Origin: Syntrophales bacterium
GTDB lineage: Bacteria; Desulfobacterota; Syntrophia; Syntrophales; UBA8958
NCBI GenBank assembly: GCA_023231165.1
Contig: JALNVY010000001.1
Coordinates: 1-55,254 of the forward strand
DNA: 55,254 nucleotides
Reading direction: 5' to 3'
In this document: piece by piece, positions 7,886 through 17,154 of the stretch
How positions within the stretch are numbered: position 1 is the first letter of the stretch
Layout: each line of letters opens with the position of its first letter
Made by a program: the position numbers and the translations under genes
Notes under the pieces: model-generated
Databases searched by the model: none
What the model saw: only the letters and a program-made list of their open reading frames with translations
What the model was told of the DNA's origin: nothing

Positions 7886-10120
7886 ATGACAGACAATTGG
7901 GTGAAGCAAAAGGCTCTGGAAATACTTGTAATTATGAACACTGCCATTATCAATTTGCGACTCTATCCCCCGACGAGCGCCATGATCATTAACACAATCG
8001 ATCGACTCAACCAAGCCCTTCAGATGGTGTTTGAAAGAGAATCTTATTTGATTATTTCAGAAGCGGAAAAAAATCTTCTGATCGGAGACGAACCGCTGAG
8101 CCAGAAGGATCTGGAAAGACCTCAAATTGCCGCATTTATCGAATTGCTGCTAAACTTCGGAGTAAAAAGTGTCACTTTCAATAACGGTCTGACCAGGGCA
8201 GACCTATCCTCCTTCTTGGAGATCATGGGGGAAAAGCCGGTAACGATTAAGCAAGCAGGGGGCTTGCCAGTTGTAATGGCGCAGAAGAATGTGTCGCATA
8301 TTCTTTTAGATCATAAAATCTACATTGCAACGGATAGTAAACATCAGTTCCTTGCCCGCCTCGAGATCAAAGATGATGATATTATTCAATACCTTATCGG
8401 CGGTGCTGATTCGGGGTTAGACCTGGATGTTCAGCAAGTCAAGGAATTGGCACAGAATGCAGACTGGTTAGAGCAAGTCTTCAAGAACGGCATGAGTCAG
8501 CTCATTAATAATAAAGATTTATTACCAAATATTCAGTTGTCGGAGAACATGGTACGGATGCTGGGTATTCTTGACAAGATTGTTGACAAAATGGACCAAG
8601 ATAAGTTCGCCCACCTCATTGCGAAATCCATTGCCGATCTGGATGCGGATATGATTGGACTCGTGTTAACACAGGGCATCGACCAGTTATTTAACGGGAA
8701 ATTGTTCCAGGAAATCATAAATGAAATAGATGGTGCGAAATTTGAGCAAGTGTTAGAAATAATTGGGGTAATGGAAAGTGGTAAATCCCTGACAGCCATG
8801 AATTCGACAATTACTGCCCCCCCAGGTTTCATTAGTGCCTATCAGCGGTTGATGAGTTCAGATAAGGGCGTAGAGCTAAAGCAAAGAAGCGAAGAAGAAA
8901 AAACCAGAGAAAAAGATGAAAAGGGAGAAAAAATTCGTGCCCTAAAGCAGGAAATCGAACCCATCCTCAGAGGCCATGAAGAAAGCTTTATGAATCCCTC
9001 TTTGATGGCTTCCATTGCCGGTTTTGTCGAGAACCTGACTGATCATGAAGAATTTGAAACGGCTGATGCCCTTATTGACCGTCTCGCGGAAGCCCTGATG
9101 AGTGACAAACAGGGTGTGCGCGATCATGCGGCTGCAACATTGGTTAAGGTTATCGACAATCTTCCGGAAAAGCGGCAAAAAGAGGTCGTCTGTGAGCTGT
9201 CAGAGACGCTTACGAAATGGATCAATCGGGAAACATCAATTACTATGGCCTATAAAAAGATCTGTTCCCGATTAAAAGACCAGATAGCCGCTTTTATTGG
9301 TGAGAAGCACTATGCTGAATGTTTGCCGTTGCTGAATATCTTTCATCTTATCGATTATGGTATGTTGGACAAGAATGAGACGGCCCAAAAGATCGCTTCG
9401 GATATCATAATGGAATTATCTCCCCCCGAACGATTGGATATGCTCTTTGAATCTTACGCAACTGTTAGAGAGAAAGAACAGAAAGATCTCGGACGCGTGT
9501 TATCGAGGTTGGGATATGCCTCTTTGGGTCGGTTAATGGACATATTGCGGGATCATCCTGACAGTGATGAGCGCGTTAAGATTTTACATCTCTTGATAGA
9601 AGTTGGTCAGCCAGCCCTACCCTTCATCAGAAACGAAGCCCTTCGTGACCATCCCTGGTTTTTTCACCGAAACTTGGCCTATTTACTGGGGCATATCAAG
9701 GGCCCGACTACCATCGAAGCTTTACAGACGATGCTAATGCATAAACATGACAAGGTTCGGCAGGAAGCCTTGAATAGTCTTTATCGAGTGGGGGAAAGTG
9801 AAAAAGGGCCGGTTCTCCTGTCGATTTTACCGGCGGTTGACGATGCCTTTAAAATAAGCATCATCGAGATGTTGGGCAAAATTAAATATAAAAAGGCAAC
9901 ACCGGTCCTCGTGGAGATAATGAAAGTGCGTCCGTTTATCGTATCTTTGGCAAGAATTGATCTGGAAGAGATGATCTGTGTTTCTTTAGGAAGAATAGGT
10001 GCGCCGGAAGCAGTTTCTCTTTTAACCGAGATCAGTAACCCCAAGTTTTTTAGCATTACGACATATCACAAAAAAGTTAAGAATGCTGCCGCCAGAGCGT
10101 TAGCGGCTATCAAGCCATAG
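7886..10120 (+). CDS. HEAT-repeat protein, function unknown
   Basis: A 744-residue cytosolic protein. The first ~230 residues resemble a domain seen N-terminal in other HEAT-repeat and HD-domain proteins of this phylum (MNTAIINLRLYPPTSAMI, then LLLNFGVKSVTFNNGLT). A charged linker at about 340-370 (RSEEEKTREKDEKGEKI) is followed by alpha-helical repeats; the clearest HEAT units lie at about 585-740 (FHRNLAYLLGHI, VRQEALNSLYRVG, SIIEMLGKI, CVSLGRIG). Such scaffolds bind partner proteins. The frame opens at a TTG at 7838 inside a hairpin, so the ATG at 7886 is preferred, though its ribosome site is weak. It is AT-rich and precedes two c-di-GMP genes, but a link is not shown. Confidence 0.75.
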   Translation: MTDNWVKQKALEILVIMNTAIINLRLYPPTSAMIINTIDRLNQALQMVFERESYLIISEAEKNLLIGDEPLSQKDLERPQIAAFIELLLNFGVKSVTFNNGLTRADLSSFLEIMGEKPVTIKQAGGLPVVMAQKNVSHILLDHKIYIATDSKHQFLARLEIKDDDIIQYLIGGADSGLDLDVQQVKELAQNADWLEQVFKNGMSQLINNKDLLPNIQLSENMVRMLGILDKIVDKMDQDKFAHLIAKSIADLDADMIGLVLTQGIDQLFNGKLFQEIINEIDGAKFEQVLEIIGVMESGKSLTAMNSTITAPPGFISAYQRLMSSDKGVELKQRSEEEKTREKDEKGEKIRALKQEIEPILRGHEESFMNPSLMASIAGFVENLTDHEEFETADALIDRLAEALMSDKQGVRDHAAATLVKVIDNLPEKRQKEVVCELSETLTKWINRETSITMAYKKICSRLKDQIAAFIGEKHYAECLPLLNIFHLIDYGMLDKNETAQKIASDIIMELSPPERLDMLFESYATVREKEQKDLGRVLSRLGYASLGRLMDILRDHPDSDERVKILHLLIEVGQPALPFIRNEALRDHPWFFHRNLAYLLGHIKGPTTIEALQTMLMHKHDKVRQEALNSLYRVGESEKGPVLLSILPAVDDAFKISIIEMLGKIKYKKATPVLVEIMKVRPFIVSLARIDLEEMICVSLGRIGAPEAVSLLTEISNPKFFSITTYHKKVKNAAARALAAIKP

Positions 10121-10348
10121 ACTTTTACGTGCGCCCCTTCTTACATGACCTTTCTATGAGAGTTTGCTACCGTGTGTTCTCAAATATTTCAATCAGCATT
10201 CAGCATCTGATGGCCCATTAGCTAACTTTCCTTTTGACAGATCATAGAATATCCAGTAGGTTTCAAAAAATTTTATTACTCAACAAATACTATATATTAT
10301 TGTTATTGTTTCCAGTTTACACCGTTTATCATGACAGAGGAGCATCAG

Positions 10349-11800
10349 ATGCACGATCCATCCAAAACAAATCAAGAACTGATCGAAGAGAATGCCTTGT
10401 TAAAACAGAGAATCAAGGAACTGGAACTCTCTGAATTAGCTCTTAAGCGGGCCGAGGAAGAACTGAGACAAAGTGAGGAAAGATACCGGACCATTCTGGA
10501 TGAGATCGAAGACGGTTATCAGGAGGTGGATCTTGAGGGAAACTTCACATTTCACAATGAATCCTTCTGCAAGATCTTCGGGTACAGTAAAAATGAGCTG
10601 CTGGGCTCAAACTTCCGGCGCTACGCCGCAGATGAAGATATTGCCGATAAGGTCTATCGAGCCTATCATCAGATGTACAAGACTGGGACTCCCCTCAAAA
10701 GATTTGAATGGGATATTGTCACCAAGGACGGCGTCAGAAGATCGATAGAATTTTCCGCCTCTCTGCTGAGGGATGAGGGAGGACATCGCCGGGGATTCCG
10801 TGGCATCGTCCGCGACATCACAGATAGAAAACTCGTGGAAGATCAATACCGGATGATGGCGAACAGTGCCCAGACGGGGGTGTATATCGTGCAGGACGGC
10901 AGACTCTGCTTTGTGAATCCACACATCCTGAACTACTCCGGCTATTCTAAGGAAGAGCTGATCGGTGAACGGGTCCTTCACTTTGTCCACCCTGAAGATT
11001 GGGATATGATTAGGGAAAAGGCTAGAAAGATGCTGACGGGAGAGCTGATAACCCCCTATGAATACCGGATGGTGGATAAGAGCAACCAAATAAAATGGCT
11101 CATGGAAACGGTGACGCCCATCTCCTATAAGGGGAGGTCGGCAGTTTTGGGCAACACAATGGACACCACCGACCGCAAGCAGGCTGAAAAAAAACTGCAA
11201 GATGCCCTTTACAGTCTCAGGAAGGCGTTTGGGGCGACTGTTCAGGTCATGGTGTCCGCTGTGGAGATAAGAGATCCCTATACGGCCGGTCACCAGACTC
11301 GGTCGGCAGATCTTGCCCGCGCTATTGCCACGGAGATGGGACTTTCCCAAGAGAGAATTGACGGCATCCGCATGGCAGGTAACATTCATGACATCGGGAA
11401 GCTGTCAGTCCCAGCGGAAATATTGTCAAAACCAATAAAACTGACGGAACTCGAGTTTTCCCTGATAAAAGAACATGCCAACAAAGGATTCGAGATGCTG
11501 AAGGATGTGGAATCGCCCTGGCCCCTAGCTGAGATCGTCTATCAGCACCATGAGCGGATGGATGGTTCCGGCTATCCAAGAAATTTGAAGGGGGGTGATA
11601 TCCTCATGGAGGCCCGTATCCTTGCCGTGGCGGATGTGGTGGAATCCATGGCTTCCCATCGTCCATACCGTCCCTCCTTAGGATTAAATGCGGCACTGGC
11701 AGAGATCGAAAACAATAGAGGGACACTTTATGATGCAGATGCAGTGAATTGCTGCCTGAAATTGTTCCGGGAAAAAGGTTTTCAACTTGACGGGACCTGA
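10349..11800 (+). CDS. PAS-PAS-HD-GYP cyclic-di-GMP phosphodiesterase
   Basis: The 483-residue protein begins with a coiled coil (about 5-45), then PAS 1 (about 45-165), PAS 2 (about 168-285) and an HD-GYP domain (about 295-470). The HD-GYP core is clear: HQTRSADLA, MAGNIHDIGKLSVP and the hallmark HHERMDGSGYP. The family hydrolyses cyclic di-GMP. There is no membrane segment, so sensing is cytosolic. ATG at 10349 lies 6 bases after AGAGGAG and is preferred to the ATG at 10331, which precedes that site. It lies 51 bases before the diguanylate cyclase gene, and the PAS 2 sequence is closely related to the first PAS of that neighbour. Confidence 0.9.
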   Translation: MHDPSKTNQELIEENALLKQRIKELELSELALKRAEEELRQSEERYRTILDEIEDGYQEVDLEGNFTFHNESFCKIFGYSKNELLGSNFRRYAADEDIADKVYRAYHQMYKTGTPLKRFEWDIVTKDGVRRSIEFSASLLRDEGGHRRGFRGIVRDITDRKLVEDQYRMMANSAQTGVYIVQDGRLCFVNPHILNYSGYSKEELIGERVLHFVHPEDWDMIREKARKMLTGELITPYEYRMVDKSNQIKWLMETVTPISYKGRSAVLGNTMDTTDRKQAEKKLQDALYSLRKAFGATVQVMVSAVEIRDPYTAGHQTRSADLARAIATEMGLSQERIDGIRMAGNIHDIGKLSVPAEILSKPIKLTELEFSLIKEHANKGFEMLKDVESPWPLAEIVYQHHERMDGSGYPRNLKGGDILMEARILAVADVVESMASHRPYRPSLGLNAALAEIENNRGTLYDADAVNCCLKLFREKGFQLDGT

Positions 11801-11851
11801 TTATAGATGGCAAATTCCGATGTATCTTTACCTGTCTGATGGATCTTGCGC

Positions 11852-14530
11852 ATGAATAAAAGCCGTATTGTTTATTCGTTACCGATAATTCTTTTGCTGA
11901 TTGTTACTGTTGCCGGCTGGTTTGCCACAGACTATCTTGGTAATAAAGCCCGGCAGGAAGTCATCGGAGAAAGCCGAGCTTCAGTATTAACCGTTTCCAC
12001 CCATGTATCCTCTACATTTAAAAACCTTGAAGGGGCCGTTAAATCCCTGGCCGGCTCTCCCTGGATCGCCCCCGCACTGATGTCTAAAAGAGACCGGGAA
12101 ATAGAACATGCCAATAGCGTGTTAGACAGATACAATTCCGCCTTAAACGCTTCCATTACCTTTCTGATGGATGCCGGCGGCATGACCGTGGCATCCTCCA
12201 ACCGGAACGATCAGAACAGCTTTGTAGGGAAATCTCTAAGTTTCCGTCCTTATTTTCAGGAAGCGGCCAAAGGGAAACCCGGTCGTTATTTTGCGCTGGG
12301 CACCATTGCCAAAAAGAGGGGGTTCTACGCAAGCTACCCGGTTCAGAATCGTCCGGGTAAAGTGCTCGGCGTGGTCGCGATGAAAAAGGATCTTGACGAA
12401 ATGGAAACCTTTTTCAGCAAATATCCTTTTTGCTTTCTCATCAACCCGGACGGCATTATTTTTCTGTCCAGCACACCGTCAATGGTTCTAAAAAGTTTCT
12501 GGCCGCTGGACAAATCAGTAGAGCAACAATTGATTGCTTCCCAGCAATTTGGCAAGAAACTCTTTGAATCCGGTTTTTTTAAAAAGGAGGTTGCCGATGG
12601 TACGGAAGCCGCTTTAGAAGGGAATGATTATTTTATCTCCAGGAAGGTCATTGACAGCGCCGGATGGTCGATTATTCTCCTGACCCCGACAGACCGTATC
12701 AGGAAATACAAATTGATCGGCATCCTGGCAACAATTTTCTTATGCTCTTTAATCATGGTTTTTTCAGGCATTGTCTATGTCACGGACCGATCCAAAGAGG
12801 CCCTTCGGCAAAGTGAGGAACTTTACAAGGCGCTTGCCGAAAAATCTATCGCCGGTGTTTATGTGGTGCAGGACGGCAAGTTCCGTTTCATTAATTCCAA
12901 TGCGGCATCCTATGCAGGCTATACAAGGGAAGAGTTGTTGGCCCGGGAAGCGGGTCTTTTGATCAGCCCGGAAGACCGGGAAAAGGTAAGACAGGATGCC
13001 AGGGCCATGCTGCGCGGTGAAATGAGTTCCCCTTATGAGTTCAGGATTATCACGAAACAGGGAGAACCCCGCTGGATTATGGAGACCGTTGCGTCCATTG
13101 TATATGAGGGCCGTCCGGCTATCCTGGGAAACTCGATGAATATCACGAAGCACAAGCAGGCGGAGGAGGCGCTGCAGATCAATAGGACTCAACTGGCGGA
13201 CATCATTGCATTTCTTCCGGATGCTACCCTGGCTATAGATAAGGAAAGGCGTATCATCATTTGGAACAAGGCTATCGAGGAAATGACGGGTGTTCCGGCT
13301 GCGGAGATGATCGGTAAAGGCGATTATGTCTATACGATCCCGTTTTATGGCGAGGCGCGACCGCAGTTGATGGATTTAGTCTTTCTGGACCACAAGGAGA
13401 TTGAGGCCCGATATCCCAGCATCATCCGTGAGGGCAACTCCCTCAATGCGGAAGCATTCTGCGGCGCCCTACACAACAATGAGGGCGCATGGGTTTTCGC
13501 CAAGGCTTCGCCCCTGCACGATCAGTCCGGCAAGATCATAGGCGCGATCGAAAGCATCCGCGACATCACCGGGCACAAGCGGTTAGAGAAGGCGTTACAG
13601 AAGAGCGAAAAAGAGTATCGGACCTTGGTGGACAATGCGAGTGATATAATCTTCAGAACAAATGCCACCGGACTCTTCACCTTTGTCAATCCGGCAGCAC
13701 TCCGTATTACGGGATATGAAGAAAAGGAGATTATTGGGAAGCCTTATTCGACATTGATCCGCCCGGACATGCAGGAGGAAACCATAAAATTCTTCAGTCG
13801 TCAGTTTGTAAAGAAGATTAAAAATACACAGTTAGAATATCCTATTCTCACGAAAGATGGTCATGAGGTCTGGCTTGAGCAAAGTACCCAGTTGATCTCG
13901 CTAGATGGTCATGTTGTGAGCTTTCAGGCAATAGCCCGCGACATCGGGGATCGCAAAAGGATGGAGGCGGAAATCCTCCGCCTTTCGATCACAGATCAGC
14001 TCACCGGCCTGCATAACAGAAGAGGGTTTTTATCTCTCGCGGAGCAGCAGTTAAAATTAGCGGAAAGGAATAAGAGTGGAATGCTGCTCTTTTTTGCGGA
14101 TCTGGACGGGTTGAAATGGATCAATGACACGCTGGGTCATGAGGAAGGAGATAGAGCGCTCATTGAAGCAGCAACGGTATTTAAAGAGACCTTCAGAACC
14201 TCCGACATCATTGCTCGTCTGGGAGGAGATGAATATGCCGCCCTTGCCGTTGATATAACTGTAGCAAGTTACGAGATCTTTACTGCCCGGTTGCAGTCTC
14301 TGATTGACACACGAAACAATCAGGAAAACCGGAGATACAGACTTTCAATCAGTGTCGGTTTCTCTTACTATGATCCTGAAAATTCCTGTTCTATTGACGA
14401 ACTCATGGCCTCTGCGGATAAATTGATGTATGAGCAGAAGCAAATCAAGAAGGGCCTTCTTGTGCAAGGGGCCTCCCTATCAAGCAGTAATCCTTATCCT
14501 TCAATGCACGATGAGGGTAAGGATAAGTAG
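11852..14530 (+). CDS. Membrane dCACHE-PAS-GGDEF diguanylate cyclase
   Basis: An 892-residue sensor. One membrane helix lies at about 7-25, a periplasmic double-CACHE domain at about 30-285 and a second helix at about 290-312. The CACHE segment (SFVGKSLSFRPYFQEA, GRYFALGT, GFYASYPV) strongly recalls the C4-dicarboxylate sensor DctB. Three PAS domains follow (about 325-435, 440-575, 585-700), then a GGDEF domain (about 710-870). The active site reads RLGGDEY, and an RTSD inhibitory site lies five residues before it, so the enzyme is predicted active and product-inhibited. It makes cyclic di-GMP, probably in response to a small carboxylate. The ATG at 11852 is preferred to a TTG two codons earlier. 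Confidence 0.92.
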   Translation: MNKSRIVYSLPIILLLIVTVAGWFATDYLGNKARQEVIGESRASVLTVSTHVSSTFKNLEGAVKSLAGSPWIAPALMSKRDREIEHANSVLDRYNSALNASITFLMDAGGMTVASSNRNDQNSFVGKSLSFRPYFQEAAKGKPGRYFALGTIAKKRGFYASYPVQNRPGKVLGVVAMKKDLDEMETFFSKYPFCFLINPDGIIFLSSTPSMVLKSFWPLDKSVEQQLIASQQFGKKLFESGFFKKEVADGTEAALEGNDYFISRKVIDSAGWSIILLTPTDRIRKYKLIGILATIFLCSLIMVFSGIVYVTDRSKEALRQSEELYKALAEKSIAGVYVVQDGKFRFINSNAASYAGYTREELLAREAGLLISPEDREKVRQDARAMLRGEMSSPYEFRIITKQGEPRWIMETVASIVYEGRPAILGNSMNITKHKQAEEALQINRTQLADIIAFLPDATLAIDKERRIIIWNKAIEEMTGVPAAEMIGKGDYVYTIPFYGEARPQLMDLVFLDHKEIEARYPSIIREGNSLNAEAFCGALHNNEGAWVFAKASPLHDQSGKIIGAIESIRDITGHKRLEKALQKSEKEYRTLVDNASDIIFRTNATGLFTFVNPAALRITGYEEKEIIGKPYSTLIRPDMQEETIKFFSRQFVKKIKNTQLEYPILTKDGHEVWLEQSTQLISLDGHVVSFQAIARDIGDRKRMEAEILRLSITDQLTGLHNRRGFLSLAEQQLKLAERNKSGMLLFFADLDGLKWINDTLGHEEGDRALIEAATVFKETFRTSDIIARLGGDEYAALAVDITVASYEIFTARLQSLIDTRNNQENRRYRLSISVGFSYYDPENSCSIDELMASADKLMYEQKQIKKGLLVQGASLSSSNPYPSMHDEGKDK

Positions 14531-14689
14531 GTGACGACAATAACCGCCAAATTCCATGCGTATTTGGCAAATCTTTTAGATCAGATACGAACAATAGACA
14601 AAGCGAGGTTTATAAAAAACATTGACACACTTGATTCAGAATCCCAGCTAAAAGTTCTTGCCGTATTGCAGCGCCTGTTTGCATTTTAA
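14531..14689 (+). CDS. Possible 52-residue small protein
   Basis: A GTG directly abuts the TAG of the diguanylate cyclase gene and opens a 52-codon frame. The product is regular and amphipathic, with FHAYLANLLDQIRTIDKARF followed by an acidic turn and QLKVLAVLQRLFAF, as expected of a two-helix mini-protein. GAGGGTAAGGAT (14512-14523) could serve as ribosome site. Position and composition suggest a translationally coupled partner of the cyclase, but no family was recognised and chance cannot be excluded. Confidence 0.45.
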   Translation: MTTITAKFHAYLANLLDQIRTIDKARFIKNIDTLDSESQLKVLAVLQRLFAF

Positions 14690-14998
14690 ATATTACCCTG
14701 ATCAGACAGGCGAAGGTTTTTCCCGCCAACCCCCACACCAACTGGTGTAAGCTTCCTCACTTGGATGAATCAAAAACAGAACCGTCCCCGTTATGAATGC
14801 GTAAGGCACTTCGCACTGTAAACTTTCCTTCCCAAGATTTTTCCATTTTTACCGTAATGATGAGGGCCGGCAAACCGGATCTTGATTCTAAAACAATCAT
14901 CCATTTCATATAGATAAACTTTATTGGTCCCATTTTGTGCGGCTTTGGTATGAATCCTGCTCATGGGCGGTTGACAAACCTGAAAAGGAGAGGATCTT
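14690..14998. other. Gap ahead of the lipid cluster
   Basis: This 309-base region precedes the fatty-acid-type cluster and probably holds its promoter, although no good -35/-10 pair was found. A TTGACA at 14971-14976 is too close to the start codon to serve. At 14779-14792 it contains GAACCGTCCCCGTT, a short motif that recurs in two other intergenic regions of the window. AAGGAGAGG at 14985-14993 is the ribosome site of the malonyltransferase gene. Confidence 0.4.
14779..14792. repeat. Short intergenic motif, copy ahead of lipid cluster
   Basis: GAACCGTCCCCGTT, preceded by AAAAACA, in the gap before the malonyltransferase gene. See the related copies at 48048 and 49021. Confidence 0.45.
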
Positions 14999-15949
14999 AT
15001 GCCAATATCAAATAAATCCGTCGCTGTTGTTTTTCCGGGCCAGGGCGCTCAGCGTCCGGGGATGGGTAAGGATTTTTACGAGCAACTGCAAGTATGCAGG
15101 GAGACTTATGAGGAGGCCTCCGACGCCCTGGGTTGGGATGTCGGAGAGATGTGTTTCGGAGCGGACGAGCGGCTTAATCAAACCGAATTTACCCAGCCTT
15201 GCCTTTTGACGACCGAAATCGCCATGTTCCGCGGCCTGGACGCCCTGTATGATTTGTCGCCCCTTCATTACGGCGGTCATAGTCTCGGTGAATTTACGGC
15301 CCTCGTAGCAGCGGGCGTCATGCCTCTATGTGATGCCGTGCAGGTAGTCCATACCAGAGGCCGCCTGATGCAGGAGGCTGTCCCCGCCGGTCTGGGCGGC
15401 ATGGCGGCGGTGATCGCCGCTGATCTTGATGTGGAGGAATTAGAGGGGGCACTATCGGATCTGCCCGTAGATATCGCCAATGTAAATTCTTCCCGGCAGA
15501 TCGTCATTAGCGGCCATGCGAGCGCCCTGCCGGAGGCGGCGGTGAGGATCACCGATGTCATCGAGGAGGATGCGGACATGCGCTTTGTCCCCCTCAATGT
15601 CAGCGCCCCTTTTCACAGCCGTTTCATGCGCCCCGTCGAGCGGGAATTCTCCGACCTCCTGCGCGCCTTGGGCGATGATGTAGATGCCCAAAAGGCCATG
15701 GCGGTAACCTCAAATTACACTGGCAAATTCCATACCCGCTATCGGGAGGACCTGTTGTGCTACCTCACATATCAGTTGGGGAGCAAGGTCCGCTGGTGGG
15801 AGAATATGGACGCTATCGCCGCCGAGGCCGATACGATCTATGAAATCGGCCCGGGACGGCCCCTGCGGGATTTTTTCAAGACCATCGGTGTAAACTGCCT
15901 CTCCGTGACTACCCTGTCTTCGGCGATGCGCATTTTTGGGAGTAACTGA
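14999..15949 (+). CDS. ACP S-malonyltransferase (FabD-like)
   Basis: A 316-residue acyltransferase of the FabD family. It has the N-terminal VFPGQGAQRPGMG loop, the nucleophile Ser95 in GHSLGEFTALVAAG, and the catalytic His206 in APFHSRFM. It should move malonyl groups from CoA to the acyl carrier protein encoded at 21590. The length is close to the usual 300-315. ATG at 14999 follows AAGGAGAGG. It is the first gene of a plus-strand cluster, with only 3 bases before the next gene. Whether it is the cell's only FabD or a cluster-specific one cannot be told here. Confidence 0.9.
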   Translation: MPISNKSVAVVFPGQGAQRPGMGKDFYEQLQVCRETYEEASDALGWDVGEMCFGADERLNQTEFTQPCLLTTEIAMFRGLDALYDLSPLHYGGHSLGEFTALVAAGVMPLCDAVQVVHTRGRLMQEAVPAGLGGMAAVIAADLDVEELEGALSDLPVDIANVNSSRQIVISGHASALPEAAVRITDVIEEDADMRFVPLNVSAPFHSRFMRPVEREFSDLLRALGDDVDAQKAMAVTSNYTGKFHTRYREDLLCYLTYQLGSKVRWWENMDAIAAEADTIYEIGPGRPLRDFFKTIGVNCLSVTTLSSAMRIFGSN

Positions 15950-15952
15950 AAG

Positions 15953-17152
15953 ATGGAGTTCAATCTATCCGATCATCAACGCATGTATTTGGAGACGGTC
16001 CAGCGCTTCGTTAAAACGGAGATCCTCCCCCATATCCTGGAGCTGGACGGGAAACATGCCTTTCCCTTTGAGATTATTCGCAAGGCCTGGGAAACGGGAA
16101 TCCTGAATCTGAGTATCCCCGGTGATATTAAAGGATATGAAATGGACGCCGTGTCCTCCGCCCTGATTATCGAAGAGCTGTCTTACGGCGATTCGGGGAT
16201 TGCCACCTCGGCCATGTGCAATGACCTGGCTAACGCCGCCATCGCTCAGCATGGGGCCGGTTCGCAGCAGGAAGCCTTTCTGAGGCCCTTTGTCGATAAT
16301 CCCCTCCTCGCTTCCTTCTGCCTGACCGAGCCGGGGGCCGGTTCCGACAACAGTGCCATGACGACGTTCATGAGCCGCCGTGAAGACGGAACCTATCTTC
16401 TCAACGGGGCCAAGTGCTTCATTACCAATGCCTCCTACGCTTCCCAGTTTACCGTTTTCTGCAAGGTGGGGAAGCCGACGGGCAATTTCATGGCCTGCGT
16501 CATCGTCCCCGTCGCGGCGCCATCCCCGAAAGAACTGGCCTCAGGGTTTGGGCAAGGGAGAGAGATTACCCTGTCTATAGGCGGGAGCATCGCCGTTGGC
16601 AAACCGGAGGACAAACTGGGGCAACGGTTGTCCAATACAGCCGCCGTGACCTTTGAAAATGTCGTTATCACCCCCGAACAGATCATCGGCGACCGGCGCC
16701 TAGGTTTTCGGTACGTCATCGACGTTCTCGACTATGCCCGGCCGATGGTGGCGGCTATCGGCGTCGGTCTGGCCCGGCGGGCCCTGGATGTGACCCTTAA
16801 TTATACCCGGGAGCGCAAACAGTTCGGCCAGCGGATCTGCGACCTTCCCGTGGCCCGGGATACCCTGACGGCCATGTGGAAAAAGGTGGAACTGGCGAAG
16901 CTGGCCCTGATGAAGTCTGCCTGCGCCCTTGAGGAGAAGGCGGAAGACCGGGGGCTTTATGCGTCCCTGGCCAAGAATACCGCCGCCGAAGCGGCCCTCT
17001 TCTGTGCCAATGAGGGGCTCCATCTCCACGGCGGCTACGGGTTCATGACGGAATACGAAATCTCGAAACTCGTTCGGGACGCCCATATCATCGATATCTA
17101 TGAAGGGGTCCGGGAGGTCCAGAACATGATTATCGGCCGGGAGATTTGCTGA
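15953..17152 (+). CDS. Acyl-CoA dehydrogenase family flavoprotein
   Basis: A complete 399-residue acyl-CoA dehydrogenase. FAD and substrate motifs are visible: CLTEPGAGSDNSAM, the RKQFGQRICDLP helix, LHLHGGYGF and the C-terminal IYEGVREVQNMIIGREI. Glu384 in IYEG is at the classical catalytic-base position, so an active dehydrogenase is expected. It starts 3 bases after the malonyltransferase gene. Its place in a fatty-acid-type cluster without a FabI/K/L/V-like reductase suggests that it acts on carrier-bound or CoA-bound acyl chains at the alpha-beta bond, in either direction; that is inference. Ordinary beta-oxidation use is the alternative. Confidence 0.92.
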   Translation: MEFNLSDHQRMYLETVQRFVKTEILPHILELDGKHAFPFEIIRKAWETGILNLSIPGDIKGYEMDAVSSALIIEELSYGDSGIATSAMCNDLANAAIAQHGAGSQQEAFLRPFVDNPLLASFCLTEPGAGSDNSAMTTFMSRREDGTYLLNGAKCFITNASYASQFTVFCKVGKPTGNFMACVIVPVAAPSPKELASGFGQGREITLSIGGSIAVGKPEDKLGQRLSNTAAVTFENVVITPEQIIGDRRLGFRYVIDVLDYARPMVAAIGVGLARRALDVTLNYTRERKQFGQRICDLPVARDTLTAMWKKVELAKLALMKSACALEEKAEDRGLYASLAKNTAAEAALFCANEGLHLHGGYGFMTEYEISKLVRDAHIIDIYEGVREVQNMIIGREIC

Positions 17153-17154
17153 TT

